From positions 1,704,679-1,768,678 of the forward strand of contig NZ_LT630337.1 in NCBI RefSeq assembly GCF_900117315.1: a DNA stretch of 64,000 nt, written 5' to 3'. The position numbers and the translations under genes were made by a program. Below are positions 45,965 to 56,600 of the stretch, piece by piece. Source of the DNA: Bacillus massilinigeriensis. GTDB lineage: Bacteria > Bacillota > Bacilli > Bacillales > Cytobacillaceae. The stretch's first letter is position 1, and the number at the start of each line of letters is the position of its first letter. A model generated the notes under the pieces. That model worked only from the letters and a program-made list of their open reading frames with translations, made no database searches and was not told where the DNA came from.

Positions 45965-47912
45965 CCAATCCACTTCCTTTATTCTTTAGTACCTTTACAA
46001 AAGGAACAATTACTTCTTCTATACTAATTCCACCATGTGTTACAATTGATTGATTTTTAGGGACAAAAGCTTGACCATATCCAGCAAGTAAAACATGATA
46101 ATTTTCAGGTAATCCAATACTAGGCCATTTTTGTACGGACAGTTTAGATGCAGCATCTTCATATAACGTCATATCATTATATATTCGTACTCGCTCTCCT
46201 TTTTGTTCAACAAGTACACCTTCTGACACGCGACCAATTCCAGTTGCATTGGTGTTTCCATGATCAGATGTAAGGTATACGGAATAACCTGCATCTACTA
46301 AATCCGACAGAAAATTGACAAGATAGTTTGTTTCTAACCATAATGCAAGATTTGAAGAAATACTCTTTTCTCCTAATACTGCATGGTGTGTTAACTGATC
46401 AATCACGTCGATAACTGCCCCAAATACCTTCGAGGACTTTCTAGTTAGACCCTGGATTGTATGTTTATCATAATCTTCGTTCCCAAGACCTTTCTGATAG
46501 GTAACATATTGTTTTAGGACACCATGATTTTCCCAAAATGATTTCCAAAGTCTTTCTTCCGCTGTTGTTGTTTGAATCGAATTGCTAAAGGTTAAAGGAA
46601 CGTTACCTGAGAAGATTGCTTGACGAGACACAGATGTTAGAGTTGGAACCCACGCGAAGACTTGTTGTTCTTCACATAAAAAACCTCTATCTTTCAAATA
46701 CTTCTGAACCACCCGCCATTGTACAAAATTCATCCCATCAAGAACTAACAACGCTACTTTTTCATCGCCTTGTCTTTCCTTACTAATAACATGTGGAAGA
46801 TGATGAACAAGTTTTGGTTTTGGATAAGGTGGCAAACTGGTCAATGTGTGGTACTGATTTACGATCCACCCCATGAATTTTTCGTTTACATCTTTCATAG
46901 TTTTTTCAATTATAGTCTTATTGATGTCACTTTTCATGGAAACTAGCTTAAATTCTGCAATTAAACCATTTATATGGAACCAATCTTTATATTGTGTGGC
47001 ACTTGATAAACAATCTAATAATTTATCACGTAAATAGTTTAATTGATTCTCAACAGTCTCTTTATTAGATGCTTCCTCAATTCCTATTCGCATCCAATCA
47101 GGAATATCATCTGGTATTAATACTTCTTTTACCTTAGTTATCTGCCCTTCAAGGAATAAATCATTCATTAACCTTCTTACATCATGATTAGCCATCGGAT
47201 TACTTTCATATACATCAGTTGAATCATTAATTTGTCCTTTTTTCACTTGAAGGTATTGTTTAACATAATTATCCCATCTTTGACCTAGATAATGATAAAA
47301 GAAAGTTCGTGATCGAATCAACTTTTTTAATGACAAGCCCGTAAAAGCGGAATAACCTTTCCACTTTCCATAAAGATACTCTTGAACTACATTGGGCAGC
47401 TCTTTTGATTGATAATGTATAGACAATAAAGTCTTATATAAATCAGATTCACTATCTATCATGTCATAAGGTATTTTATATACGAATTTAATAATATACT
47501 CTAATGTTTCTCTCTCAGATGGAGTGCCTTGATACTGTTCATGAACAGTATACAAGGCATCAAATTCGTCCCTATCCATTTGTCGGATAATATTTAATGA
47601 GAACTGAGGAAATAAAGTTTGCAAACTAACCCTAACACTCAATGCTTTTCTTTGAAATTCGTATGGAAATACAACATCCTCATTCACATAAATCACTAAT
47701 TTACGTTCAGAATGATTAGTGCGATACTTTTGCTCATACAGATAACGAAATGTAATACTATCTTCAAATCTTACCGTATCAAAACCAAGTGATTGCAATT
47801 CTTTTAAGACAAATTCATCGTTTAATAAATGATCGTTATCAAGCACCAATATTAGTGATGCTTGTTGAAAATGGATTTTATCAATAATTTGCTTTCGCCA
47901 TCCATGCATCAT
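45957..47912 (-). CDS. pglZ: PglZ, alkaline-phosphatase-fold protein of BREX (copy B)
   Basis: This 651-residue protein is the hallmark BREX component. The PglZ domain begins near residue 385 with VALLVLDGMNFVQW (metal-binding Asp), then TSVSRQAIFSGN (nucleophile region) and YLTSDHGNTNATG (metal-binding Asp-His). The N-terminal 350 residues are helical and specific to the type 3 branch. I chose the ATG at 47912 (AGGTGA upstream), four codons inside the longest frame; this also matches the start of the partial copy A gene. It follows pglX by about 12 bp and precedes brxA. Confidence 0.92.
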   Translation of the reverse strand: MMHGWRKQIIDKIHFQQASLILVLDNDHLLNDEFVLKELQSLGFDTVRFEDSITFRYLYEQKYRTNHSERKLVIYVNEDVVFPYEFQRKALSVRVSLQTLFPQFSLNIIRQMDRDEFDALYTVHEQYQGTPSERETLEYIIKFVYKIPYDMIDSESDLYKTLLSIHYQSKELPNVVQEYLYGKWKGYSAFTGLSLKKLIRSRTFFYHYLGQRWDNYVKQYLQVKKGQINDSTDVYESNPMANHDVRRLMNDLFLEGQITKVKEVLIPDDIPDWMRIGIEEASNKETVENQLNYLRDKLLDCLSSATQYKDWFHINGLIAEFKLVSMKSDINKTIIEKTMKDVNEKFMGWIVNQYHTLTSLPPYPKPKLVHHLPHVISKERQGDEKVALLVLDGMNFVQWRVVQKYLKDRGFLCEEQQVFAWVPTLTSVSRQAIFSGNVPLTFSNSIQTTTAEERLWKSFWENHGVLKQYVTYQKGLGNEDYDKHTIQGLTRKSSKVFGAVIDVIDQLTHHAVLGEKSISSNLALWLETNYLVNFLSDLVDAGYSVYLTSDHGNTNATGIGRVSEGVLVEQKGERVRIYNDMTLYEDAASKLSVQKWPSIGLPENYHVLLAGYGQAFVPKNQSIVTHGGISIEEVIVPFVKVLKNKGSGLGE

Positions 47913-47924
47913 CTTTTTCACCTA

Positions 47925-50729
47925 CTATAATCCTAAACGAATGCATGCATTGTCATAGTACATGAGTAATTTATCATCTTCTTGTATAATATTCTCAGGA
48001 AGACGTTCTCCAATCTTCACAATCTTATCAAAGTCCTTTTCACTGTATGCCTTCTTAAATCCAGCACGAATTGCTTCAGTTCGGAATTGACGTAACTTCT
48101 TTTTATTTCCTTCCATCTCTTCAAGATAACCTTCGAATTCACGTAAAAGAGACTTCTCCCGAAGCTTTTCCAAATCAGCTTGCTTTGTTGGATCAGGAAC
48201 ATACCAGCGTTTTTTGGCCTTTTCAATTACTGTGGAATCATTTTTATCTAATCCTCTTAGATCTTTATAAGTTCTTCTAAGATACAAAACAATTTGATCT
48301 GGAACTTGTCCATCACCATCGTAAAGTAAAAAATTTTGATATAACAAATCATCTAATTCAGGTAACAACTCATGTTTTGCAATATGTTGAATTTCCTTCA
48401 TAAAATTAGGATGTATATCCTGGCGTGATTGAGGCTTTTTCATAAGCTGTTGACGAATCCACTCAATAGCACTACTTTCATCCGAAACAAACAAGCTAAG
48501 TTGCGAAAATTCTTTAACAAGAGTTCGCTTTTTATCATATTCGGCAACTTGATCTTCTAGGAAAGCCATTCCATCTCTCATCGGGAAGCGTTGTGTAACA
48601 CCCACTTGAAATTCCGCTGAAGAAATGGGAACAGGCAAACTATTTTGTACGTGATAAGCCACCATTCTATCAAAGAGAATTCTTGGCGTACGTTCTGTTA
48701 TTACCTGAGCTTCTCCCTTTTGTCCAACAAATACTGGTAATTGTTCTAAATGCTGTTTAACAAATGTCCAAGTTGATTCTACTGTATTTTGTTGTCTAAT
48801 TATTTTATCTACATTTTCCCTTTTCGGTTTGTATGCAGAAATAACTAAGTCCTGTTTAACAGCAACAGTAGTAGTAATAGCCTTAAAACTCCCTTGCTTT
48901 TTATCAAGTGCTGATACATTTGCGACAACAAATCCGGCTTTTTGAATAGCTTCTTGGATTGCATTCCATACACTAGATTGAGAGTTACTAAATTCGACTG
49001 TCATCCATCGACCTGGCTTTAAGACTTTATAGTAATTTTGAAAACATTTTTCTAACAAACTTTGATATTCAAACAACTTTTTACTTTGAGTTTTATTAAT
49101 GATAGCCTCGGTTTTGTTATTAGTAAAAACCTTTAACCAGGACTCCCAAATAAAATTCAATTCGGAATACATTAGGTTTGAGCCGAAAGGAGGATCAGTA
49201 AATATATAATCTACACTGTTTGCCTTAATGTTTAGGTCTGTTAAGGACTGAGTTGTTATTACAGTATCTTGATAATTATTCATAACCGTTCCCAATGCCT
49301 TAACATAGTCATTTAGCTTTCTTTTTATTTGGTTTAACGCATTGTTCTCCTGTGGAGTCGAAGGGATATAAAGTGTACCTGAAATAAAACCACCCTTTCC
49401 ATTCATTCTCCAGCTATAATTCCATGTTAAATTAGGTATACTGGCAGTTAATATTATTTTAGCTAAATTTTCCATGCCTCTAATTTTTATTCTATGAAGA
49501 AAAGCAGCTAATATCAGTTTATTTCTATCTGGCATCATATGATGTACATTTGTAAGGCCATATTTATCATTTCTACTTGATTCTTCACCATCCAGCATTT
49601 TATTAGTTGGATACCAATAGTTATTTAATTGTCTTTTGACTTCATTTAATTTTGCCATATCATCTGCATCTGGGCGTTTAAAAAATCGTGTTTTACCAAT
49701 AGAATAATTAATAAAAACGGGAATTAATTTAACTTTTTGTATTACTTTATTCAATAATTGATCATATTCAGCTTCATATGCACGTTCTAGTGTTTTTTTA
49801 TTAGACTTGTATCCACAATTGGTACATGTGATTTCGTTAGAAACCTCTTTTTTATCAAAATCTACTGTTGCATCGAAGTATACAATTTCATTTGAACAGT
49901 TTGGACATAAAAATGTTTCACTCCAAACAGTATAATTAATCATACCGAATTCACTTTTTTCTTTTTCATTAGAAAAATGTTTTGTTTCAAATACCCAGCC
50001 GTATTCTTTCTCTATATCCTTAATTATAATGTCTACTTCCTCTATAAGATGCTGAACTGATCTTTCTGAAAAATTATTTATATTTTTAGAAATGTAAGTT
50101 GCCATTGGCGATAAATCATTTAATATAACTTTTCTTTCCCCAATTGATGAGAATTTGTAACCCTCTGAATTAATAATGTCATTATTATTTTCAGTATTAT
50201 ATCCAATCTTATTAATTTCTTCTTTTAGTCCACATAACTTTCCAGCTAAACCAGTCATACCTGACCCTGAAAATCCATCTATGATTACATCGCCTGGGTT
50301 AGTATAATGTAAAATATAGTTCATAATAGCTCTATGTGGTACTTTTGTATGATATCTATGAGCCATATAAATTGGGTGACTTTTTCCTTCACTTACATTA
50401 GAAGCAAACGGTTTACGGTGATATTCTTCTTTGATGTCGCTATCACGTTCAACTTTCTCTTTTTCCCATTCATCTATAAAGTCATTTATCCATGGATTAG
50501 GACAAGCGGTATAATACGGTGGATCAGATAAAGCAATAATATCTTCATCTTCTCCAACCGGAAATCCTTCTATATTCTTCAATTCGGGCAATTTCTTCCT
50601 CAATTCACTCCGAAAATATTCGCGACGTTCTTTTTCGTTATTAAAAGTCATACCTAAGCAGACAACAGGGCCATTGTCTACTTGAGAATGTAACTTGGTA
50701 AAAGAAAGTTGTTGACCTTTATTAGCCAT
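47925..50729 (-). CDS. pglX: BREX type 3 adenine-specific DNA methyltransferase, second of copy B
   Basis: This 934-residue PglX of the zinc-ribbon methylase family has SDPPYY near residue 70, SAM loop DGFSGSGMTG near 150, zinc ribbon CPNC ... CTNC near 270-310, TDPPFG near 515, and the conserved C-terminal region ending in DNACIRLGL. It is most similar to the copy A protein at 3339-6137. The ATG at 50729 is preferred because AGGGGAT directly abuts the alternative ATG two codons earlier. It lies 80 bp after its paralogue and a few bases before pglZ. Confidence 0.9.
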   Translation of the reverse strand: MANKGQQLSFTKLHSQVDNGPVVCLGMTFNNEKERREYFRSELRKKLPELKNIEGFPVGEDEDIIALSDPPYYTACPNPWINDFIDEWEKEKVERDSDIKEEYHRKPFASNVSEGKSHPIYMAHRYHTKVPHRAIMNYILHYTNPGDVIIDGFSGSGMTGLAGKLCGLKEEINKIGYNTENNNDIINSEGYKFSSIGERKVILNDLSPMATYISKNINNFSERSVQHLIEEVDIIIKDIEKEYGWVFETKHFSNEKEKSEFGMINYTVWSETFLCPNCSNEIVYFDATVDFDKKEVSNEITCTNCGYKSNKKTLERAYEAEYDQLLNKVIQKVKLIPVFINYSIGKTRFFKRPDADDMAKLNEVKRQLNNYWYPTNKMLDGEESSRNDKYGLTNVHHMMPDRNKLILAAFLHRIKIRGMENLAKIILTASIPNLTWNYSWRMNGKGGFISGTLYIPSTPQENNALNQIKRKLNDYVKALGTVMNNYQDTVITTQSLTDLNIKANSVDYIFTDPPFGSNLMYSELNFIWESWLKVFTNNKTEAIINKTQSKKLFEYQSLLEKCFQNYYKVLKPGRWMTVEFSNSQSSVWNAIQEAIQKAGFVVANVSALDKKQGSFKAITTTVAVKQDLVISAYKPKRENVDKIIRQQNTVESTWTFVKQHLEQLPVFVGQKGEAQVITERTPRILFDRMVAYHVQNSLPVPISSAEFQVGVTQRFPMRDGMAFLEDQVAEYDKKRTLVKEFSQLSLFVSDESSAIEWIRQQLMKKPQSRQDIHPNFMKEIQHIAKHELLPELDDLLYQNFLLYDGDGQVPDQIVLYLRRTYKDLRGLDKNDSTVIEKAKKRWYVPDPTKQADLEKLREKSLLREFEGYLEEMEGNKKKLRQFRTEAIRAGFKKAYSEKDFDKIVKIGERLPENIIQEDDKLLMYYDNACIRLGL

Positions 50730-50812
50730 ATACATATCCCCTAACCTATCCTCTATTAATTGATCCCCATCTTTATTTTAAGAGAGAGATGCGAATTCAT
50801 TAACACCTACAT

Positions 50813-53599
50813 TTATAAGCCCAAACGAATACATGCATTGTCATAAAACATTAGTAATTTATCGTCTTCTTGGATTACTTTTTCAGGTAGACGTTCTCCA
50901 ACTTTTACAATCTTTTCAAAGTCCTTTTCAACATATGCTTTTTTGAAACCAGCACGAATAGCTTCTGTACGGAAATTTTTTAACTTTTTCTTGTTTCCTA
51001 CTAATTCATCCAGATAACTTTCAAATTCTCGTAACAATGCTTTCTCACGAAGTTTTTCCAAGTCTGCCTGTTTATTCGGATCTGGAACATACCAACGATG
51101 CATTGCCTTATCGATGACTTTTTTATCACTAGTATCTAGGCCACGTAAGTCTTTATATGTTCTTCTTAAATACGCAATTATTTGTTTAGGAACAGGTCCG
51201 TCTCCTTCAAACTGTAAAAAGTTTTGTTGTAGCAAATCATTTAATTCAGGTAAAAACTCATGTTTTGATATATGTTGAATTTCCTTTATAAAATCTGGGT
51301 GTATTTGTTTATATGTTTTTGGTTTTGTAATTAATAGCTGCTTTAAATACTCGATTGCACTCCGCTCGTCACTAATAAAAAACTCTATTTGACCAAGATT
51401 ATCTGAATTAATTTTTCTTTTATCAAATTCTAAAGCTTGCTCTTGAAGGAAATACATACCAAACCTTTCAGAGTACCTTTCACTCAATCCTCTGTAAAAT
51501 TCAGCAGCAGACATTGGAATAGGTAATCCTTTTTGAACATAAAATGCAACCATCCTATCAAAAAGCATAAAGTTCTTTCGTTCTATTATGGGTTCAACTT
51601 GATTATTTTCCATTTTTATTACTGGAAGATTACTCAAGTGATTCTCTACAAATATCCAAACATTTTTAAGATCACTGCTACTACTCTTCAATCCATTATG
51701 CAGTTCATTATCCGACTTATATGCGGCAATAACTAAATCTTTATTTACAGCGGCTGATTTATGTCCTTGATGCATTGTATCATGTTTTTTATCAAGAATA
51801 CTTACATTGGCAACAATAAAACCTGCATTTTCTAACGATTGTTGGATAGCGTTCCAAATTAGATTAGATGAGTTATGAAATTCTACAACAATCCAATGAT
51901 TAGGTTTTAATACTCTATAATACTCATTAAAAACACTAGTCATTAAGGACTGATATTCTTTAACACTTTTATGTTGTGCGTTATTTGTAATTACTTCATT
52001 TTTGTTGTTTGTTTTAACTTTCAACCACCATTCACTAAGGTAGTTTTGCTCTGAATAGTTTATATTACCACCGAAAGGAGGATCAGTAAAAATGAAGTCT
52101 ATACTATCTTGAGGAATCTGTGTCAGATTAGTAGCACTTTGATTTGTTACAATAGAAATGTCTTTTGCCCAAGACGCTTTTTGTTTAACTACTTGTTCCA
52201 ACCTTTGGATAGTTTTTTTTGCTACATTTGTTTCAACATACATATTAGGAACATATAAAGTATTGGATAAAGGCCCAATAGGAGATCCCTTTGGTCTCCG
52301 TTTATCAACATAAAATCTATTTCTCTTAGTACCATTATTTTCTATAATTGATACTAAAGCAAATAGACCCAACCTATCATTATTGTTATGACAATACTTT
52401 ACTATTTGATCAAAGGCATAGTAATTTCTATTCGAATAAAAATGATTGACATGAGAAAATCCCCAATATTTTATAAGATTATTCCTCTCATGAGATAGAT
52501 GCATGTATGGAAGCTCTTCAGGAATTAAAGAAACTTCTTTGTAATTAATATTACTCAGTTTATCGTAATCAAGTGATTTAGGTTCAGTTCGAACAGTTTT
52601 GTTACCCTGTTTAAAAGAAATTAAGGTTAAGGACGACTTTGCCTGATTTACTGTTTTTTGAAGAACAGGATCAAACTCTATATTAAATGCTTTTTGTTGT
52701 TTATCTGATTCAATTAAAGCCCCACAATTGGGACATTTATAAACATCTTTCATTCGTTGCTTATCCCAATCTATAACATGATCAAATAATCTAAAACTAT
52801 GTGAACAATTATTGCACTCGCCCCAATAACTCCAAACTGTATAATCAAATTCCACTTCCACATCGTTTATATTTGTTACATAAAGTGGTGCTATTTTTTC
52901 ATTAATAAATTCTACAATCTTCAGTTTACTAACATCATTAACCTCTGTTTTAAATTTTTGGCTAATAATTGAACTCGTAAAAGTAGCAGCTGGAGATAAA
53001 TCAGCTAGTATTGCTTTTCTTTCTCCCAATTTTGAAACAATCTCACCATCTTGAACGATATTATTCTTATTGTCAATTGCGTACCCCATAGACTTTAAAT
53101 AATTTAAATCACCACTAAGGTTAGCAGCTAAACCAGTCATACCAGACCCTGAAAAGGCATCTAAAACAATATCCCCCGGATTAGTATAATGAATAATATA
53201 TCTAATTATTGCCTTGGGAGGTACTTTTGTAAAATAAGATGGTATTTTATATAGAGCATCATTTTTCCCCTCAGACACATCTGTTACAAAAGGAACTCGT
53301 TTGTACTTTTTATCTTTATTTTCCTTTGTTTTCTCCCAAATATCTATAAATTCACTAATCCAAGGGTTAGGACACGCGGTATAATAAGGAGGATCAGACA
53401 AGGCAATAATATCCTCGTCTTCTCCAATCGGAAACCCTTCTATATTCTTCAATTCTGGCAATTTCTTTCTTAATTCATTTCGAAAATATTCCCGTCTTTC
53501 ATCTTCATTATTAAAGGTCATCCCCAAGCAGACAACTGGGTCGTTGTCTGCTTCTGTATGTTGTTCAACAAATGAAAGTTGCTCATTCTCTTTCGCCAT
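50813..53599 (-). CDS. pglX: BREX type 3 adenine-specific DNA methyltransferase, first of copy B
   Basis: This 928-residue protein is the most divergent of the four PglX copies. Motifs are present (SDPPYY, DAFSGSGMTG, zinc ribbon CNNC ... CPNC, TDPPFGGN), but the region around the second motif differs (NINYSEQNYLSEWWL instead of NLMYSELNFIWESWL). The part corresponding to MRDGMAFLE reads SERFGMYFLQ. The C-terminal 150 residues are again almost identical to the others. The ATG follows GGAGGGGA and lies 12 bp after brxC. It probably recognises a different DNA sequence, which is an inference from the divergence. Confidence 0.9.
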   Translation of the reverse strand: MAKENEQLSFVEQHTEADNDPVVCLGMTFNNEDERREYFRNELRKKLPELKNIEGFPIGEDEDIIALSDPPYYTACPNPWISEFIDIWEKTKENKDKKYKRVPFVTDVSEGKNDALYKIPSYFTKVPPKAIIRYIIHYTNPGDIVLDAFSGSGMTGLAANLSGDLNYLKSMGYAIDNKNNIVQDGEIVSKLGERKAILADLSPAATFTSSIISQKFKTEVNDVSKLKIVEFINEKIAPLYVTNINDVEVEFDYTVWSYWGECNNCSHSFRLFDHVIDWDKQRMKDVYKCPNCGALIESDKQQKAFNIEFDPVLQKTVNQAKSSLTLISFKQGNKTVRTEPKSLDYDKLSNINYKEVSLIPEELPYMHLSHERNNLIKYWGFSHVNHFYSNRNYYAFDQIVKYCHNNNDRLGLFALVSIIENNGTKRNRFYVDKRRPKGSPIGPLSNTLYVPNMYVETNVAKKTIQRLEQVVKQKASWAKDISIVTNQSATNLTQIPQDSIDFIFTDPPFGGNINYSEQNYLSEWWLKVKTNNKNEVITNNAQHKSVKEYQSLMTSVFNEYYRVLKPNHWIVVEFHNSSNLIWNAIQQSLENAGFIVANVSILDKKHDTMHQGHKSAAVNKDLVIAAYKSDNELHNGLKSSSSDLKNVWIFVENHLSNLPVIKMENNQVEPIIERKNFMLFDRMVAFYVQKGLPIPMSAAEFYRGLSERYSERFGMYFLQEQALEFDKRKINSDNLGQIEFFISDERSAIEYLKQLLITKPKTYKQIHPDFIKEIQHISKHEFLPELNDLLQQNFLQFEGDGPVPKQIIAYLRRTYKDLRGLDTSDKKVIDKAMHRWYVPDPNKQADLEKLREKALLREFESYLDELVGNKKKLKNFRTEAIRAGFKKAYVEKDFEKIVKVGERLPEKVIQEDDKLLMFYDNACIRLGL

Positions 53600-53611
53600 T
53601 GATTTCCCCTC

Positions 53612-56600
53612 CTATTTCCTGATAGTTAAACGTACTCTGTCCTGATCATTATTACCTACAAGTGCACGTAATAACATATCTAAATTATCCCGAACTTCTT
53701 TGACAGTGATTGGATTTCCATTACCAAACACTTCTTTTAATTGTTCAACATCTACATGCTCCTGATGAATTCCCTTTAATACCTTATTAATTGCATTTAT
53801 TAACTTAATAGGAATCGGCAGAGTAAATGCTTTCTTTTGTATTAGTTCATTTATTAATTGTTTCTCTTCAACCTCTAATAGCTCAATACTCTCTTTTACA
53901 GATGAATCATTAAAGTTAGTTAATAGCGTATCTGTCCATGTAGCTAATAAATCATCCAACTCTTCCTCAAGCTCTGAAAAGGACGGCTTTTCATTTAGCA
54001 GTTCTTCACGTGGATTAAAGTGACAACTTTGACATTCTGGGGTGTGTTCCAATTTATCGGCTGTTACATGATAACAGACCTTTAATGAAGCCACTTTTTC
54101 TTGCCAATCTTTAAAAACCTCACTTGGTAATAATTCAATCTTTGATGATAATACTTGTAATGCGTCACATTGTTTATCTTGTAATAATTCAGTTTTCATT
54201 TTGCTTTCTGTCGCATTTAATCGCATTTTCTGATGTAAAGACAGATAGTAATCTATATAATCTTTTTTCAGGCTCTCTAATTCCTGAATTTCGTTTATAC
54301 AATCTTCATCATTTTTCAATGCAATGCTTAGGTTATCTAGTGACACATCGACACCGTCAATCCAATTCCTACTCGGAGAAGTAATAAACTTAGCTTTCAC
54401 AAGGTAATCAGCTACTTTAGTGAATTCATTAATTTTCTTTTGTAAATTATCTAATGTATCCAACAGTAACAGATTTACCTTTTCTTTTTCAATTCGTTCC
54501 ATATTGAACTTTAAATTCATCATTTTTGCCCGTGAATTATACACCTGCAACCCTTGCAAGAAATCATTGAGGCTTGAAAGCTTTTCAAGCTTTTCTTCTA
54601 TTTCCTCTTGTGTAAACAAAGGACCATCCCATACATGAAATTTATTGCGTATATTAGCAATCATTTCAACTGTCCGATTAGTAGCCTTCTTTGCGCCAGA
54701 AATAATTTGTTTTATAACAAAGTCAACTCTTTCTTGATTCGAGAAATCAATCTTGATTGAATCAAATAGGTCTGATAAAGCTTGAACTTCACGAATAGGT
54801 AATCCTGTTGGTTTTTTAATATGATCAAAATAAGTAATATCTTGTACAGGAAGTCGTACAAATTCACTGAAATTCATAGCCTCATACTGTGTTCCCTTAA
54901 CTGTTACTACAATTTGTCCATCTTGAATCAGTGCACCAAGGATTACAACTAGTAATTCAGGTTCCATGGTGAACCTTCTAGTAATTCGTTGATCGGGAGT
55001 CCCTTGAGTTGTATTAATTACCTCGATTAGTTCACTCTGGTTTAATACTTGTCCATTACCAATTCTATCAAGCGAATCGGTTACCCATTTTGCATAACCC
55101 GAATTCTTTGTTGTAGGGTTCCCTTGCTGATCAAATAAGATTAAGCCATCAAGAATTGCTTCCCCTTGATTTGTTTTACGGCCATTCAAGTAATCTAAAG
55201 CATCTTTAACATAAGTGTGTATATTCTTTTTCGTCAAAAATGAGTGTTCAAGTTTTCTAAATGAAGGATATTCTTCATATTTAACTTCAAACCACTGAGA
55301 AAGCAAGTCTTGTGAAACCGAATCTACAAGTTCTACTAATGTGTCAGGGTTACTTGGCAAAAACATCCCATGCTCAAGTACTCCAGCACTTTTTCCTCGA
55401 TATACAATTTCATAAGCATCAACGAAATTTTCTTTAATCCATTTTACTAACTTCTTTTTATAATCTTCCATTTTAGGCTTATATAATTTTTTATTAGTAG
55501 TCGTATCATTGTACATCTCTGTTGCTCCACCATATAAGCGCAACAGTTGTATGAATGTATTATTTTTTTTCTTTAGACGGAAGAATACTTCATCTTCCTT
55601 TTGTTCATCTTTAAAATCTGGTTCTTCAAATGCTTGTAGCATATATATGTAAAAATCTCTTTCAGGTTGGGCAGTGGAACGCTCATTTGGCGCCCCGAAG
55701 AATAAATAACCTTCTCGTTTTATTCTCCTAGCCGTCCAAGGAATTTCATGTAGCCAGATTTTATATCCAAAAACATAGGAAGCAATCTCCGATACTTCAG
55801 TTGCCTGTTTTAACACATCAAAATAATAACTATCTAATTGACTGTCCTTCAAACCCTCTCCACGTTGACGTATTAGCTCATCCACGGGTACAGACTCATC
55901 GATGTTAATATAATACTGTCCATTGTCATTATTCAAAGAAATATACTGAAAACTAGCTGCTGTTCTTAAATCTTTCATTGATGCTTCAATTGTTGTTTTC
56001 AAAAAATCAGCTGCTTCATCTTCAAAGTCTAAAAGGGAAGGCTGACTTAGGAATAATTTATCTCTGAGTGTATCAGAGTTTAATCCAATTGGTATTTTTA
56101 GGTCTTCGGTAGTTAAACGAAATACCGCCAAGGCATTTACCATCTGTGTTGCCATCGATTTATACTGCCTTTTCACACTTGATTGAATAATCCCCTTCAA
56201 TGTCTCGACTTTATCTGTAATAAACCTTACGCGCTCATCTGAACGCAAAGAGGAATCTCCTTCAATATACGTCCAATACCTATCAAAAGATATTAGTCCT
56301 GTCGAATCCTCAGGTACTTCTTCAGATAGTAATTTTTTAATTTCCCCTGTTATTGTTTGTAGAGCAACTCGTTTTTCACCAATATGTACTCTCTCAAACA
56401 TTTCAAGGTATGCAGGATGAATTGGAAACAAATTAACGTAGGTTTCTAGTTCTTCTGATAGCCCACTATACAGTTTCTTAAACTTCCCTAAGTGTTCACG
56501 AACAAGAGCTTTTTGTTCATCATTTTTCTTTAATAGCCTTTCTGACACTACAAAAGCAATATCTTCACGAACAATACGAGTTTCTTTAAATCGTTCTTTT

